The position numbers were made by a program, and so were the translations under genes. A DNA stretch of 64,000 nt from Mitsuaria sp. GD03876 (lineage in GTDB: Bacteria > Pseudomonadota > Gammaproteobacteria > Burkholderiales > Burkholderiaceae_C), in assembly GCF_029840635.1 (NCBI RefSeq), contig NZ_JAOCCU010000018.1, positions 62,001 through 126,000 of the forward strand. The letters are read 5' to 3'. This document shows positions 9,870-18,567 of the stretch, piece after piece. The notes beneath the pieces were generated by a model, which saw only the letters and a list, made by a program, of their open reading frames with translations, was not told the origin of the DNA and did not search any database. Within the stretch, counting starts at the first letter, position 1. Each line of letters begins with the position of its first letter.

Positions 9870-11156
9870 TCAATCCGCGCGTCCGCGCCGCAGCAGCGCG
9901 TGCAGCAGGATCGCGCCGAAGGTGGCCGTGCCGATCCCGCCCAGCGTGAAGGCGCCCAGCTTGAGCGTGAAGTCGCCGGTGCCGATGACCAGCGTGATCG
10001 CGGCCACCATCAGGTTGCGCGGATCGCGGAAGTCGACCTGGTGGTCGACCCAGATGCGGGCCCCGGCGATCGCGATCAGGCCGAAGACGACGATGCTGAC
10101 GCCGCCCATCACCGCCAGCGGGATCGCCTGGATCAGCGCGCCGAACTTCGGCGAGAAGCCCAGCGCCAGCGCCATCAGCGCCGCCACGACGAAGACCGCC
10201 GTCGAGTAGATGCGGGTCGCGGCCATGACGCCGATGTTCTCGGCATAGGTCGTGACGCCGGTGCCGCCGACCGCGCCGCTGGCGATCGTGGCCAGCCCGT
10301 CGCCGACGAAGGCCCGGCCGAGGAAGGGCGACATGTCGCGCCCCGTCATCGCGCCGACCGCCTTGAGGTGGCCCAGGTTCTCCGCCACCAGGATCAGCGC
10401 CACCGGCGCGATCATCAGCATCGCCTTCGCGTCGAAGACCGGCGCCTGGAAGCGCGGCAGCCCGAACCACGGCGCCGCGAAGACCGCCGTCAGGTCGATC
10501 GGCTTGCCCAGCCCGAAACCGTTGGTCAGCAGCGCGTAGATCAGGCTGGCCTGGATCAGGCCGGCCAGGATCAGCAGCCGCTGCAGCATGCCGCGCGCAT
10601 GCACCGCCACCAGGCCGACGCTCAGGAAGGTCGCGGCCTGCATCCAGGCGTCGAAGGCCGTCGGCGCCATGTTCTTGATCGGCACCGACGCGAGGTTCAG
10701 CCCGATCACCGCGACGACGGCACCGGTCACCACCGGCGGCATCAGCCGCTCGACCCAGCCGCTGCCCGAGGCCGAGACCACCAGCCCGATCAGCGTGTAC
10801 AGCACGCCGCAGGCGATGATGCCGCCCAGCGCGAGCGGCAGGTTGGGATTGGGGCCGCTGCCGGCATAACCGGTCGCGGCGATGACCACGCCGATGAACG
10901 CGAAGCTCGAGCCCAGGTAGCTCGGCACCCGGCCGCCGGTCAGGAAGAAGAAGAGCAGCGTCCCGACGCCGCTCATCAGCACCGCGACGTTCGGATCGAA
11001 GCCCATCAGCAGCGGCGCCAGCACGGTGGCGCCGAACATGGCGATCACATGTTGCAGGCCGAGCGCCGCGGTCTGCGGCCAGGACAGGCGTTCATCGGGG
11101 GCAATCGCCTTCTCGGGGCCGACGGTCACGGGCCGCCAGCGCATCAACCACGCCAT
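9870..11156 (-). CDS. uraA: NCS2-family uracil/xanthine permease
   Basis: A 428-residue inner-membrane nucleobase:proton symporter, matching the length of UraA. Fourteen hydrophobic segments are expected. The substrate-site signatures VAENLGH and GTGVTTYAENIGVMA (carrying the two functional glutamates of UraA) and the N-terminal LQHVIAMFGATVLAPLLMG are clear. The ATG at 11156 starts MAWLMRW; no strong Shine-Dalgarno is visible. It leads an operon with two diguanylate cyclase genes, an unusual partnership suggesting that pyrimidine uptake is tied to c-di-GMP. Uracil specificity is inferred from similarity; xanthine or uric acid members share these motifs. Confidence 0.88.
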   Translation of the reverse strand: MAWLMRWRPVTVGPEKAIAPDERLSWPQTAALGLQHVIAMFGATVLAPLLMGFDPNVAVLMSGVGTLLFFFLTGGRVPSYLGSSFAFIGVVIAATGYAGSGPNPNLPLALGGIIACGVLYTLIGLVVSASGSGWVERLMPPVVTGAVVAVIGLNLASVPIKNMAPTAFDAWMQAATFLSVGLVAVHARGMLQRLLILAGLIQASLIYALLTNGFGLGKPIDLTAVFAAPWFGLPRFQAPVFDAKAMLMIAPVALILVAENLGHLKAVGAMTGRDMSPFLGRAFVGDGLATIASGAVGGTGVTTYAENIGVMAATRIYSTAVFVVAALMALALGFSPKFGALIQAIPLAVMGGVSIVVFGLIAIAGARIWVDHQVDFRDPRNLMVAAITLVIGTGDFTLKLGAFTLGGIGTATFGAILLHALLRRGRAD

Positions 11157-11318
11157 GGACTTTCCTCAATGGAACAAGCCATCGAGTGTAAGGAGCCCCC
11201 AGGACATCGCCACTCCGGGCATATCCCGTGACCACAGGGACGGCCAAGGCTTGACGCGGCGGCGGCGAGGGGGTTCGGCGCGGCGCCGCGGCCGGCCCGG
11301 CAGCCGCCGGGTGCCGGG

Positions 11319-11438
11319 TCAGAACAGCACCAGGTCGCGGTTGTGGCGCGGCAGCATGCGCAGCAGCCGCCGCCACGACACCCAGGCGCGCCACAGCGCG
11401 CCGCCGAACACCAGGCTCAGGATCAGCAGGATGGTCAT
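11319..11438 (-). CDS. Small single-span membrane protein (39 aa)
   Basis: A short frame encoding MTILLILSLVFGGALWRAWV followed by a basic, Arg-rich tail ending in DLVLF. The first 20 residues form one hydrophobic helix, and the following RRLLRMLPRH would face the cytoplasm by the positive-inside rule. GAGGAG lies seven bases upstream of the ATG at 11438, which supports translation. It is downstream of tetR on the same strand. I do not recognise the family. It could be spurious, but the good Shine-Dalgarno and coherent helix argue otherwise. Confidence 0.5.
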   Translation of the reverse strand: MTILLILSLVFGGALWRAWVSWRRLLRMLPRHNRDLVLF

Positions 11439-11448
11439 GATGGACTCC

Positions 11449-11568
11449 TCAGGAACGGGGCAGGGACAAGGGCGACGGCAGGCGCGGTCGCGGGAAGGGG
11501 ACGTCGTCGCCGACGATTTCGCACGCACGTGCGAAATCGGGCGGCGCGAGCGGGTGGGTCGTGGTCAT
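11449..11568 (-). CDS. Possible small protein of unknown function (39 aa)
   Basis: A 39-codon frame directly after tetR (11 nt gap) beginning MTTTHPLAPPDFARACEIVG, proline- and arginine-rich at the end, with GAGGA before the ATG at 11568. It contains the large palindrome at 11514-11539, so the stretch may be regulatory DNA rather than a gene. No recognisable domain. The spacing tetR / this frame / small membrane protein resembles a three-gene operon, but coding status is doubtful. Confidence 0.3.
   Translation of the reverse strand: MTTTHPLAPPDFARACEIVGDDVPFPRPRLPSPLSLPRS
11514..11539. promoter_or_regulatory. 26-bp palindrome, candidate TetR operator (site 2)
   Basis: Perfect 11-bp arms CGATTTCGCAC and GTGCGAAATCG flank GCAC. 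The core at 11521-11532 reads GCACG-CA-CGTGC, the same pattern as the site just upstream of the neighbouring tetR. It lies about 76 bp upstream of the small membrane protein start, a suitable place for an operator. Confidence 0.5.
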
Positions 11569-11579
11569 GTCGGGGGTCC

Positions 11580-12260
11580 TCAGGCGGGAGAAGCCGGAGA
11601 TGCCGGAGATGCGGGAGAGGCTTGGGAACCGGGGGCGACGCCGGCGGCCGCGGCGCTGCCCGCCGGAATCAGCACCGGCGCCATCAGGCGGCGGTAGCTG
11701 GTCCAGGCCCGGTCGGTCGCGCCCGGCGTGCGCAGGAAGCGCACCTCGCGGACCAGCGCGGTGAACAGGCCGTCGAGCTCGAAGATCAGTTGGTCGAGGT
11801 CGGCGTCCTCGCGCACCTGCCCGGCGTCCTGCGCCTGGACCAGCGTGCGGCGCAGCGTCGCGCGCCAGCGCCTGACGCCGTCGAGCAGCCGGTCGCGCAT
11901 CGCGTCGTCGCGGTCGTCGTACTCGAACGCGCCGGCCACGTACAGGCAGTTGCCGTGCGGCCCGTCGACCCGCCCCAGCCAGCCGCGCACCATCGCGTCC
12001 ATGCGGGGCAGGCCGCGCGGCTCGCGCAGCGCCGGCAGGATGACCTCCTGCTGGAAGGTCTTCTCGAAGGCATCCAGCACCGCGCACTGCAGCGCCTCCC
12101 GCGAGCCGATGCGCGAGAACACGCCGCTCTTGGACAGGTTCAGCCGCTTGGCCACCTCGCCGATGGACAGGCTGTCCAGGCCGTCCAGGCGCGCCATCTC
12201 CAGCGCGACATCGACGATGGCGCTCTGGGTCAGTTCGCTGCGGGCGGTCTTGGCTTCCAT
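11580..12260 (-). CDS. TetR/AcrR-family transcriptional regulator
   Basis: A 226-residue repressor-type regulator. The N-terminal helix-turn-helix (about 10-55; IVDVALEMARLDGLDSLSIG then EVAKRLNLSKSGVFSRIGSR) is typical, followed by an all-helical ligand domain. The C-terminus ends in an unusual alanine/serine/proline tail with a short repeat (ASPASPASPASPA). I prefer the ATG at 12260 to the TTG at 12269. The palindrome GCACGGTCGTGC at 12274-12285, 13 bp upstream of the start, is probably its own operator. Ligand and distant targets are unknown; regulators of this general type often control lipid or solvent-related genes. Confidence 0.9.
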   Translation of the reverse strand: MEAKTARSELTQSAIVDVALEMARLDGLDSLSIGEVAKRLNLSKSGVFSRIGSREALQCAVLDAFEKTFQQEVILPALREPRGLPRMDAMVRGWLGRVDGPHGNCLYVAGAFEYDDRDDAMRDRLLDGVRRWRATLRRTLVQAQDAGQVREDADLDQLIFELDGLFTALVREVRFLRTPGATDRAWTSYRRLMAPVLIPAGSAAAAGVAPGSQASPASPASPASPA

Positions 12261-12273
12261 GCGGCGCAATTTA

Positions 12274-12285
12274 GCACGGTCGTGC
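12274..12285. promoter_or_regulatory. Candidate TetR autoregulatory operator (site 1)
   Basis: GCACG-GT-CGTGC is a perfect 5-bp-arm dyad starting 14 bp upstream of the tetR start and preceded by TTTA. Many TetR proteins bind TAGCACG-N2-CGTGCTA-like dyads. A second copy of the same pattern lies downstream of tetR at 11521-11532. Confidence 0.55.
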
Positions 12286-12326
12286 GGAGAGCGCCGGGCG
12301 GCCGAATGGCGGGGATGTCGATCGGG

Positions 12327-12608
12327 TTATTCGTCGCGCCCGTCCCGGGCGTCGCCGTCATCGGCGCTGGCATCGGCGCCGGGATCGCCGTCGCCCTCGG
12401 CCGGGGATTCACCCGCCACCGGCGGCCGGCCGCGGCGCGCCGACGGCGACGGCGCGGGCTTGATGCCGCGCCGCTTCAGCGCCTCGCGCAGCAGCAGCTC
12501 GATCTGGGCATTGGACGAGCGCAACTCGATCGCCGCCAGGCGCTCGATCTCCTCCCACAGGGCGGGATCGAGCCGCAACGGGAACTGCTTCTTGCCGGGG
12601 CTGCCCAT
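12327..12608 (-). CDS. Arc-type ribbon-helix-helix DNA-binding protein
   Basis: A 93-residue protein whose first 50 residues form a ribbon-helix-helix fold: the strand KQFPLRLDPALWEEIERLAA is followed by SNAQIELLLREALKRRG, as in Arc/MetJ-like repressors. The rest is a low-complexity tail rich in Asp, Gly, Ala and Pro. It starts 21 nt after the SPFH stop, so the two form an operon. The palindrome GTGATATCAC in front of the SPFH gene is its likely binding site (inference), which would make the operon autoregulated. No toxin gene is beside it, so I do not call it an antitoxin. Confidence 0.75.
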   Translation of the reverse strand: MGSPGKKQFPLRLDPALWEEIERLAAIELRSSNAQIELLLREALKRRGIKPAPSPSARRGRPPVAGESPAEGDGDPGADASADDGDARDGRDE

Positions 12609-12629
12609 CGGTGCGTCGCCGCTCGGCGC

Positions 12630-13550
12630 TCAGTTGTAGAGCGTGCCCGCGTTGACGATGGGCTGCGTGTCCTTGTCGGAGCACAGCACCACCAGCAGGT
12701 TGGACACCATCGCCGCCTTGCGCTCGTCGTCGAGCTGCACGATCTCGCGTTCGCTCAGGCCCTTGAGCGCCTCCTCGACCATGCTGACCGCGCCGTGCAC
12801 GATCTTCTTGCGGGCGCTGATGATGGCCTCGGCCTGCTGGCGGCGCAGCATCACCTGCGCGATCTCCGGCGCGTAGGCCAGGTGCGTCAGCATCGCCGTC
12901 TCCACGCCGACGCCGGCCGGATGCAGCCGCGCCTGGAGTTCGGCGATCAGCGCGGCCATGACCTCGTCGGCGCCGGCGCGCAGCGTGGTCTCGTGGGTGT
13001 CGAGGTCCTCGCCCTCGTCGTAGGCGAACTGCGAGGCCAGGTGCCGGATCGCGGCCTCCGCCTGGATGCGCACGTACTGCTCGAAGTCGTCGACCTCGAA
13101 CACCGCGCGCGCCGTGTCCTCGACCCGCCACACGACCGCGGCGCTGATCTCGACCGGATTGCCGCGCTTGTCGTTGACCTTGAGCGTGGGCGCGTCCAGG
13201 TTGCGGGCGCGCAGCGACAGGCGGCGCTTGCTCATGAACAGCGGGATCGTCCAGCGCAGGCCCGCCGCCCGGTCGGTGCCGACGTAGCGGCCGAACAGCA
13301 TCAGCACGCGGGCCTCGTTGGGCTGCTGGATGTAGAGCCCCGTCATCAGGATCACGCCGCCCAGCACCAGCGCCAGCTGCGGCAGCCCGATCGCGTCATG
13401 GCCCAGCGTCGCGAAGCGCCAGATCGCCAGCGCCAGCAGGCCCAGGCCGATCAGCAGCGCGGCATAGCCGTTGGCCGTGCCGGCGCGGCGCTCCAGCGGC
13501 GTCGTCGCCGTGCGCGGCGGGACATTCTTCGGGACTGCGGTCGTGCTCAT
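12630..13550 (-). CDS. SPFH/Band 7 domain membrane protein
   Basis: A 306-residue stomatin-like membrane scaffold protein. Two hydrophobic segments (about 28-50 and 55-75) precede the SPFH domain (about 80-260), recognisable from [41 protein letters not shown] and [22 protein letters not shown] helical region follows ([20 protein letters not shown]). The ATG at 13550 has a GGAGGAG Shine-Dalgarno; the longer frame to 13580 runs into a palindrome and is unlikely. It is co-transcribed with the ribbon-helix-helix gene downstream. Members organise membrane microdomains or protease complexes; a specific role cannot be inferred. Confidence 0.9.
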   Translation of the reverse strand: MSTTAVPKNVPPRTATTPLERRAGTANGYAALLIGLGLLALAIWRFATLGHDAIGLPQLALVLGGVILMTGLYIQQPNEARVLMLFGRYVGTDRAAGLRWTIPLFMSKRRLSLRARNLDAPTLKVNDKRGNPVEISAAVVWRVEDTARAVFEVDDFEQYVRIQAEAAIRHLASQFAYDEGEDLDTHETTLRAGADEVMAALIAELQARLHPAGVGVETAMLTHLAYAPEIAQVMLRRQQAEAIISARKKIVHGAVSMVEEALKGLSEREIVQLDDERKAAMVSNLLVVLCSDKDTQPIVNAGTLYN

Positions 13551-13566
13551 CACCTGGCTCCTCCAA

Positions 13567-13583
13567 AAAGGTGATATCACTTT
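13567..13583. promoter_or_regulatory. Palindrome in front of the SPFH operon
   Basis: The perfect 10-bp palindrome GTGATATCAC (13571-13580) is flanked by AAAG on the left and TTTA on the right, 17-33 bp upstream of the SPFH start. It is AT-rich against a GC-rich background and well placed to overlap the promoter or the 5' leader. Candidate operator for the ribbon-helix-helix protein of the same operon. Confidence 0.55.
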
Positions 13584-13675
13584 AAGCGGCGGACACCGGT
13601 TCGCGCAAGCCCTGTCGGCGCCGGTCCCCCAAGAGAGGGGCGGGCAGCCCCCGGGAAGCGGACCCCGGAAAGCAC

Positions 13676-13698
13676 GAAGCGCCCGCGAGGGGCGCTTC
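13676..13698 (-). terminator. Hairpin terminator downstream of dsbA
   Basis: Arms GAAGCGCCC and GGGCGCTTC (9 bp) with a 5-nt loop lie 26 bp beyond the dsbA stop. On the minus strand a T-containing tail (GTGCTTTCC) follows; the T tract is weak. Confidence 0.5.
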
Positions 13699-13723
13699 CG
13701 TCATGCCTGCGCGGACGCGCGGG

Positions 13724-14404
13724 TCACTTGCCGGTGCGGACCTTCGCCACCAGCTCGTTCATGATGAGGACGCAGCGCTGGGCGAGCTCCTCCTCGGGAA
13801 CGCGCAGGCCGAAACCGGCCATCGACGGCGAGGTCATGAACTTGCCGCCGATCCCGACGGTGGGCACGCCGTCGATGTTGTACTGGTTCTGGAGCTTCTC
13901 GGCCTGCTGGCAGCGGGTCTGCACGGTGAAGGACTTGAAGGTCTCCTTGAACTTGGCCGCGTCCACGCCCAGCGGCGCCAGGAACTTGGCCATCTCGTCG
14001 ACGTCCGTCAGCGACTGGCCGCCGCGGTGGATCGCGTTGAAGATGGCGGGGCGCACCTGCGCTTCCTTGCCCATCGCCTCCAGCGTGTAGAACAGCTGCT
14101 GGTGGATCTTGACGTTGGCGCGGAAGGCCACGTGGACCTTGCGGTAGGCGACGTCCGACGGCAGCTGCTTGGCCCAGGCCTCGATGGTCGGCTCGAACAC
14201 GTAGCAGTGCGGGCAGCCGTACCAGAAGAACTCGATCACCTCGATCTTGCCCGGCGCCGAACCCGGCACCGGCGTCGCCAGGCGCTGGTATTGGCGCCCC
14301 TCGATCGGACCGCCCTGGGCCTGCGCCGACGCGCCGGTCAGGAGCAGGCCGCCACCCGCGGTGGTCGACAGGGCCGTGAGGGCGGTGAATTCGCGACGCT
14401 TCAT
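13724..14404 (-). CDS. dsbA: Thiol:disulfide interchange protein DsbA
   Basis: A 226-residue periplasmic oxidase that introduces disulfide bonds into exported proteins. The active site is C64-P-H-C67 (FFWYGCPHCYVF) in a thioredoxin fold with an inserted helical domain; the cis-proline loop is GVPTV (P181). The leader MKRREFTALTALSTTAGGGL contains a twin-arginine-like RREF pattern, so Tat export is possible, though it could also be a Sec signal. The ATG at 14404 follows from the leader. Upstream on the same strand are the SPOR protein and argS, a layout (argS, SPOR, dsbA) I associate with Burkholderiales. Reoxidation would need DsbB, not in this window. Confidence 0.93.
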   Translation of the reverse strand: MKRREFTALTALSTTAGGGLLLTGASAQAQGGPIEGRQYQRLATPVPGSAPGKIEVIEFFWYGCPHCYVFEPTIEAWAKQLPSDVAYRKVHVAFRANVKIHQQLFYTLEAMGKEAQVRPAIFNAIHRGGQSLTDVDEMAKFLAPLGVDAAKFKETFKSFTVQTRCQQAEKLQNQYNIDGVPTVGIGGKFMTSPSMAGFGLRVPEEELAQRCVLIMNELVAKVRTGK

Positions 14405-14542
14405 TTTTCGATTCCTTGTTGGTTCCGCTGCGACCGGCGCCGCGGCGGCCGGCCATCCTAGAAATGCAAGCTTAGAACGGGATTAACCGCTGATCGAACG
14501 ATGGTGACGGCACGCGGCCATCCCCATCGACGCCCCGGCGGT

Positions 14543-15205
14543 TCAGCGCTGGATCGCGACCAGGTTGGCCTCGACGCCGGCGCCCTCGAGCTTCTTCTGC
14601 TGCGACTCCGCCTCGTCGCGGGTGTCGAACGGTCCCAGGCGCACGCGGTACACGGTGCGGCCCGATTGCTCGCGCTCCATCACCTTGGCCGAGAACCCCT
14701 GGATCGCCAGCTTGGCGCGCTGCTGCTCGGCGTCCTCCATGCGGGTGTAGGCACCGGCCTGGACGAAGAAGCTGCCGCGCGACCCGTCCGAACGCGCGCC
14801 GTCGGCGCTGCGGGTCTCGGCCGGGCGCGGCTCGGGCTTGGCGGCCGGCGCCGGCGTCGCTGCGGGCGCCCGTTCAGCCGGGCGGCCTTCCACGGCCGGG
14901 GCCGGGGTCGCGCCGCTGGTCACCTGCGGGGCCGGCGTCTGCGGCACCAGCGCCGGCGCCGGCGTCACGACGCCCGAGGCGGCCTTCGCGCCCGCGCGGC
15001 CGGCCAGCGGCGCGTTCGGGTCCCAGTTCTTGTTGCGTTCGGCTTCCTGGGCGTCCTGCTCCGCGGTGCGCTGCGGCAGCTTGTTGACGAACGGCACCGG
15101 CGCCTTCGTCACGTACAGGGCCACGCCCAGCGCGATCCCCAGACCCAGCAGCAGGCCCACGATCAGGCCCATGGCGAATCCGCCGCGCTGCTTCTGCTTG
15201 CTCAT
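14543..15205 (-). CDS. SPOR-domain membrane protein (FtsN-like)
   Basis: A 220-residue bitopic protein: short cytoplasmic basic N-terminus, one transmembrane helix (about 12-31), a long proline/alanine-rich periplasmic linker (about 60-140), and a C-terminal SPOR domain (about 145-218; [40 protein letters not shown]). SPOR domains bind denuded septal peptidoglycan, so a cell-division role like FtsN is likely. Its ATG overlaps the argS stop by 4 nt (ATGA), indicating translational coupling to argS. A gap of 138 bp separates it from dsbA. Confidence 0.87.
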   Translation of the reverse strand: MSKQKQRGGFAMGLIVGLLLGLGIALGVALYVTKAPVPFVNKLPQRTAEQDAQEAERNKNWDPNAPLAGRAGAKAASGVVTPAPALVPQTPAPQVTSGATPAPAVEGRPAERAPAATPAPAAKPEPRPAETRSADGARSDGSRGSFFVQAGAYTRMEDAEQQRAKLAIQGFSAKVMEREQSGRTVYRVRLGPFDTRDEAESQQKKLEGAGVEANLVAIQR

Positions 15206-16932
15206 TGCTGCTCCTGCGAGTCACGTTCCATCGCGTCCGGGGCCGACACCCCCAGCACCGCCAGCGCGTTGCGCATCACCTGCCGCGTCGCGGCCAGCAG
15301 CGCCAGGCGCGCGCGCGTCAGGGCCGGGTCGTCGCCCAGCACGCGTTCGGCGCCATAGTAGCTGTGCAGCGCGCCGGCCAGGTCGCGCAGGTAGAACGCC
15401 ACGTCGTGCGGGGCCAGGTCTTGCGCCGCCGCGGACAGCATGCGGGGATAGTCCGCCAGCCGGGCCATCAGCGCGTACTCGGTCGGCGCGGTCAGCAGCG
15501 CGGCATCGGCCTGCGCCAGCGTGTCCTCGCCATGGCCCTGCTCGGCGCCCTTGCGCAGCACCGAGCAGATCCGCGCATGCGCGTACTGCACGTAGAACAC
15601 CGGGTTCTCGTCGTTGGCCTTGAGCGCGAGGTCGACGTCGAAGACGAACTCGGTGTCGGCCTTGCGGCTGATCAGGAAGAAGCGCACCGCGTCGCGGCTG
15701 GTCCAGTCGATCAGGTCGCGCAGCGTGACGTAGCTGCCGGCGCGCTTGGAGATCTTGACCTCCTCGCCGCCCTTCATGACCGTGACCATCTTGTGCAGCA
15801 CGTAGTCGGGGAAGCCCTGCGGGATGCCGACGCCGGTGGCCTGCAGGCCGCCGCGCACCCGGGCGATCGTGCCGTGGTGGTCGGTGCCCTGGATGTTGAT
15901 GCACTTCGAGAAGCCACGCTTGAACTTGTTCACGTGGTACGCGACGTCCGGGACGAAGTAGGTGTACGTGCCGTCGGACTTGCGCATCACGCGGTCCTTG
16001 TCGTCGCCGTAGTCGGTGGAGCGCAGCCACAGCGCGCCGCCGTCCTCGTAGGTCTTGCCGTTGGCGACCATGCGCGAGACGGCGTCCTCGACCTGCCCGC
16101 CGGTGTAGAGCGAGGACTCGAGGAAGTAGTTGTCGAAGCGCAGCCCGAACGCCTGCAGGTCCAGGTCCTGCTCGTGACGCAGGTAGGCCACGGCGAACTG
16201 GCGGATGCCGTCCAGGTCGTCGATGTCGCCCGAGGCGGTGAACGCGCGGTCGTCCGCCTTGACCGTCTCCTTGCGCAGGAAGGCCTCGGCGATGTCCTGG
16301 ATGTAGTCGCCGTTGTAGGCGGACTCGGGCCAGCCCGCGTCGCCGGGCTTGAGGCCCTTGAGCCGCGCCTGCGTCGACTGCGCCAGCGTGCCGATCTGCA
16401 CGCCGGCGTCGTTGTAATAGAACTCGCGCTTGACGTTCCAGCCCTGCGTCGCGAACAGGTGGCACAGCGAGTCGCCCAGCGCCGCCTGGCGCGCGTGGCC
16501 GACGTGCAGCGGACCGGTCGGGTTGGCCGATACGAACTCGACCAGCGCCGAGGTGTCGCGCGCCGGCTGGTGGCCGAAGCGCGCGGCGCCCGCGACCACC
16601 TCGCCCAGCACCGCCTGGCGGGCCGCCGGCTTCAGCCGGATGTTGATGAAGCCCGGGCCGGCGATCTCCAGCGCGTCGACCCAGCGCTCGAACGCTGGCT
16701 GCGCCTGCAGCTGGGCGATCAGCGTCGTGGCCAGCTCGCGCGGGTTCTTCTTCAGCGCCTTGGACAGCTGCATCGCGGCCGTGCAGGCGAAGTCGCCGTG
16801 GGAGGCTTGCTTGGGGGTCTCGAAAGCGGCCACCGGCGCGGCGGCGACGAGGCCGGCGTCGACGGCCTCCTGGCTCAGGCCCTGGAGCACGGTGCCGAGG
16901 GCGGCGAGCAATTCCTGCTTGGCTTGGATCAT
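15202..16932 (-). CDS. argS: Arginyl-tRNA synthetase
   Basis: A 576-residue class I aminoacyl-tRNA synthetase that charges tRNA-Arg in the cytoplasm. The ArgRS-specific N-terminal Add-1 domain (about 1-105, ending [16 protein letters not shown]) is followed by the catalytic domain with the HIGH-type motif PLHVGHAR (141-148) and KMSKS-type KISKR (393-397). The C-terminal anticodon-binding DALR domain is also present ([20 protein letters not shown]). The length fits the family. The ATG at 16932 starts MIQAKQELL. It overlaps the SPOR gene by 4 nt and is divergent from the kinase gene across 86 bp. Confidence 0.97.
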   Translation of the reverse strand: MIQAKQELLAALGTVLQGLSQEAVDAGLVAAAPVAAFETPKQASHGDFACTAAMQLSKALKKNPRELATTLIAQLQAQPAFERWVDALEIAGPGFINIRLKPAARQAVLGEVVAGAARFGHQPARDTSALVEFVSANPTGPLHVGHARQAALGDSLCHLFATQGWNVKREFYYNDAGVQIGTLAQSTQARLKGLKPGDAGWPESAYNGDYIQDIAEAFLRKETVKADDRAFTASGDIDDLDGIRQFAVAYLRHEQDLDLQAFGLRFDNYFLESSLYTGGQVEDAVSRMVANGKTYEDGGALWLRSTDYGDDKDRVMRKSDGTYTYFVPDVAYHVNKFKRGFSKCINIQGTDHHGTIARVRGGLQATGVGIPQGFPDYVLHKMVTVMKGGEEVKISKRAGSYVTLRDLIDWTSRDAVRFFLISRKADTEFVFDVDLALKANDENPVFYVQYAHARICSVLRKGAEQGHGEDTLAQADAALLTAPTEYALMARLADYPRMLSAAAQDLAPHDVAFYLRDLAGALHSYYGAERVLGDDPALTRARLALLAATRQVMRNALAVLGVSAPDAMERDSQEQQ

Positions 16933-17018
16933 GGTGTCGCATTTTAGGGGTCCTCCCCTGTAAGAGACCGTGAGCCCCCCTTGTCGAGGCCCTCCCCGTG
17001 GGGCACGATGCCCCTCCG

Positions 17019-18401
17019 ATGAGCGCCCCCAGCGAATCCCGCCCTTCCACCTTCTCCGACTCGACGCTCGGCGGGCTGGCCGACCTGCCGGAGCAGATCG
17101 GCAAGTACCGCGTGCTGCGGCGGCTGGGCGAGGGCGCGACCAGCGACGTCTTCCTCGCGATGGACGATTTCAAGGGGCAGGAGGTCGCCATCAAGCGCAT
17201 GCGCGCCTGGTCCGGCGGCGGCCGCTCCGAGGAGGACACGCTCAGCATCCGCTTCTTCGCCGCCGAGGCCGCGCTGGCCGGCCGGCTGCAGCACCCGAAC
17301 GTCGTGCAGATCCTGGACGCGGTGCAGGACGGCGACCTGCCCTACCTCGTCATGGAGTACGTCCACGGCGTCACGCTCAAGCACTTCTGCCGCAGCGACC
17401 GGCTGCTGCCGCTGGACCAGATCGTGGAACTCGGGTTCAAGTGCGCGATGGCGCTGTCCTACGTGTTCCGCCAGGGCGTCGTGCACCGCGACATCAAGCC
17501 CGCCAACCTGCTGGCCGTGCTGGACAACCAGGGCCAGGTCACCGACGTCAAGGTCAGCGACTTCGGCAGCGCGCTCAACCTCAACGCGGACATGACGCAG
17601 GTGCACCGCGTCGGCTCGCTGGCCTACATGCCGCCCGAGCAGATCGAGGGCGGCGACGTCGGCGCGCAGGCCGACATCTACGCGCTGGGCGCGGTGCTCT
17701 ACCACCTGGTCAGCGGCCGCCCGCCCTTCGACGCGCCCAACCAGATGGCGCTGATGCACCAGATCTACCACCAGGCGCCGCAGCCGCTGCTGGGCCAGCG
17801 CGGCGGCGTGACGGCGGAGCTCGACGCGGTGATCCAGAAGGCCCTGGCCAAGCATCCGCACGAGCGCCACGCCGACTGGGAGGCCTTCGGCCTGGCGCTG
17901 TCGGAGCTGGTGGCGCGGCAGCTGGTGCCGCTGGCGCGGCTCAACGAGGTCAAGGACTCCGAGCGCTTCAACCTGCTGCGCGGGCTGGAGTTCTTCGCCG
18001 GCTTCGGCGACGTGGAGCTCTGGGAGGTGGTGCGGCGCGCGCGCTGGCGGCGTTATCCGCTGGAGGTGCTGCTGTTCAAGAAGGGCCAGGAAGGCAACAC
18101 CTTCCACATCATCACGCAGGGCGAGGTCGAGGTCTGGCGCGATGGCGCGCTGGTGGCGACGCTGGGCACCGGCACCTCGGTCGGCGAGATGGCCTACCTC
18201 GCCCCCAACCCCGACCTGCGGCGTCACAGCACCGACATCCGGGTGACCCAACTTTGCACGACCGTGTCCTTCACGCCGGAATCGCTGGGGCAGCTCAGTC
18301 CCGAGTGCCAGCACCGCTTCGACCGCGCGTTCATCCAGGTCCTGGTCAGGCGACTGCATCTGGCGCATGAGGCGCTGGCATCTCCGCGCCGAATCATGTG
18401 A
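17019..18401 (+). CDS. Serine/threonine protein kinase fused to a cyclic nucleotide-binding domain
   Basis: A 460-residue cytoplasmic protein. Residues 30-300 are a Hanks-type kinase with an intact glycine loop ([10 protein letters not shown], 37-46), K59 (VAIKRM), HRD 156-158 ([12 protein letters not shown]), DFG 181-183 and PPEQ 205-208. Residues about 320-435 form a cNMP-binding domain with the cassette G389-E390 (SVGEMAYL) and arginines 401-402. No membrane segment, so regulation is likely through the C-terminal ligand domain rather than an external sensor. I choose the ATG at 17019; a GTG at 16998 would add seven residues. Substrates unknown. An 18-bp-armed or smaller hairpin downstream (18408-18464) may end the transcript. 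Confidence 0.9.
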   Translation: MSAPSESRPSTFSDSTLGGLADLPEQIGKYRVLRRLGEGATSDVFLAMDDFKGQEVAIKRMRAWSGGGRSEEDTLSIRFFAAEAALAGRLQHPNVVQILDAVQDGDLPYLVMEYVHGVTLKHFCRSDRLLPLDQIVELGFKCAMALSYVFRQGVVHRDIKPANLLAVLDNQGQVTDVKVSDFGSALNLNADMTQVHRVGSLAYMPPEQIEGGDVGAQADIYALGAVLYHLVSGRPPFDAPNQMALMHQIYHQAPQPLLGQRGGVTAELDAVIQKALAKHPHERHADWEAFGLALSELVARQLVPLARLNEVKDSERFNLLRGLEFFAGFGDVELWEVVRRARWRRYPLEVLLFKKGQEGNTFHIITQGEVEVWRDGALVATLGTGTSVGEMAYLAPNPDLRRHSTDIRVTQLCTTVSFTPESLGQLSPECQHRFDRAFIQVLVRRLHLAHEALASPRRIM

Positions 18402-18407
18402 GTCAGC

Positions 18408-18464
18408 GACCGACTCGTCGTCGGCATGGCGCGCCGGTTCGGCGTCAATCGGTCTGAGTCGGTC
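18408..18464. repeat. Inverted repeat downstream of the kinase gene
   Basis: Nine-base arms GACCGACTC (18408-18416) and GAGTCGGTC (18456-18464) enclose 39 nt, starting just after the kinase stop. No T tract follows, so a terminator role is uncertain. The loop does not resemble those of the elements at 4.5 and 36.1 kb. Confidence 0.4.
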
Positions 18465-18567
18465 ATTCTCTTGACGTCCGTCAACCGCTATTGAGAGGCG
18501 CCCGTTGCTGTGCTCCACTGGCCCAGAGGTCCTTCCTTAACCCCGTAGCCCCCTGAAGGAGAGAGAG

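Noticed and set aside
12327-12608. The ribbon-helix-helix protein as an antitoxin
   Set aside because: No toxin-sized gene adjoins it; the partner is an SPFH membrane protein, so repression of its own operon is the simpler reading.
18408-18464. Third copy of the dispersed hairpin element
   Set aside because: The loop (39 nt) lacks GCGAAT, CCGAGCG and TGAGCG, and the arms are only 9 bp.
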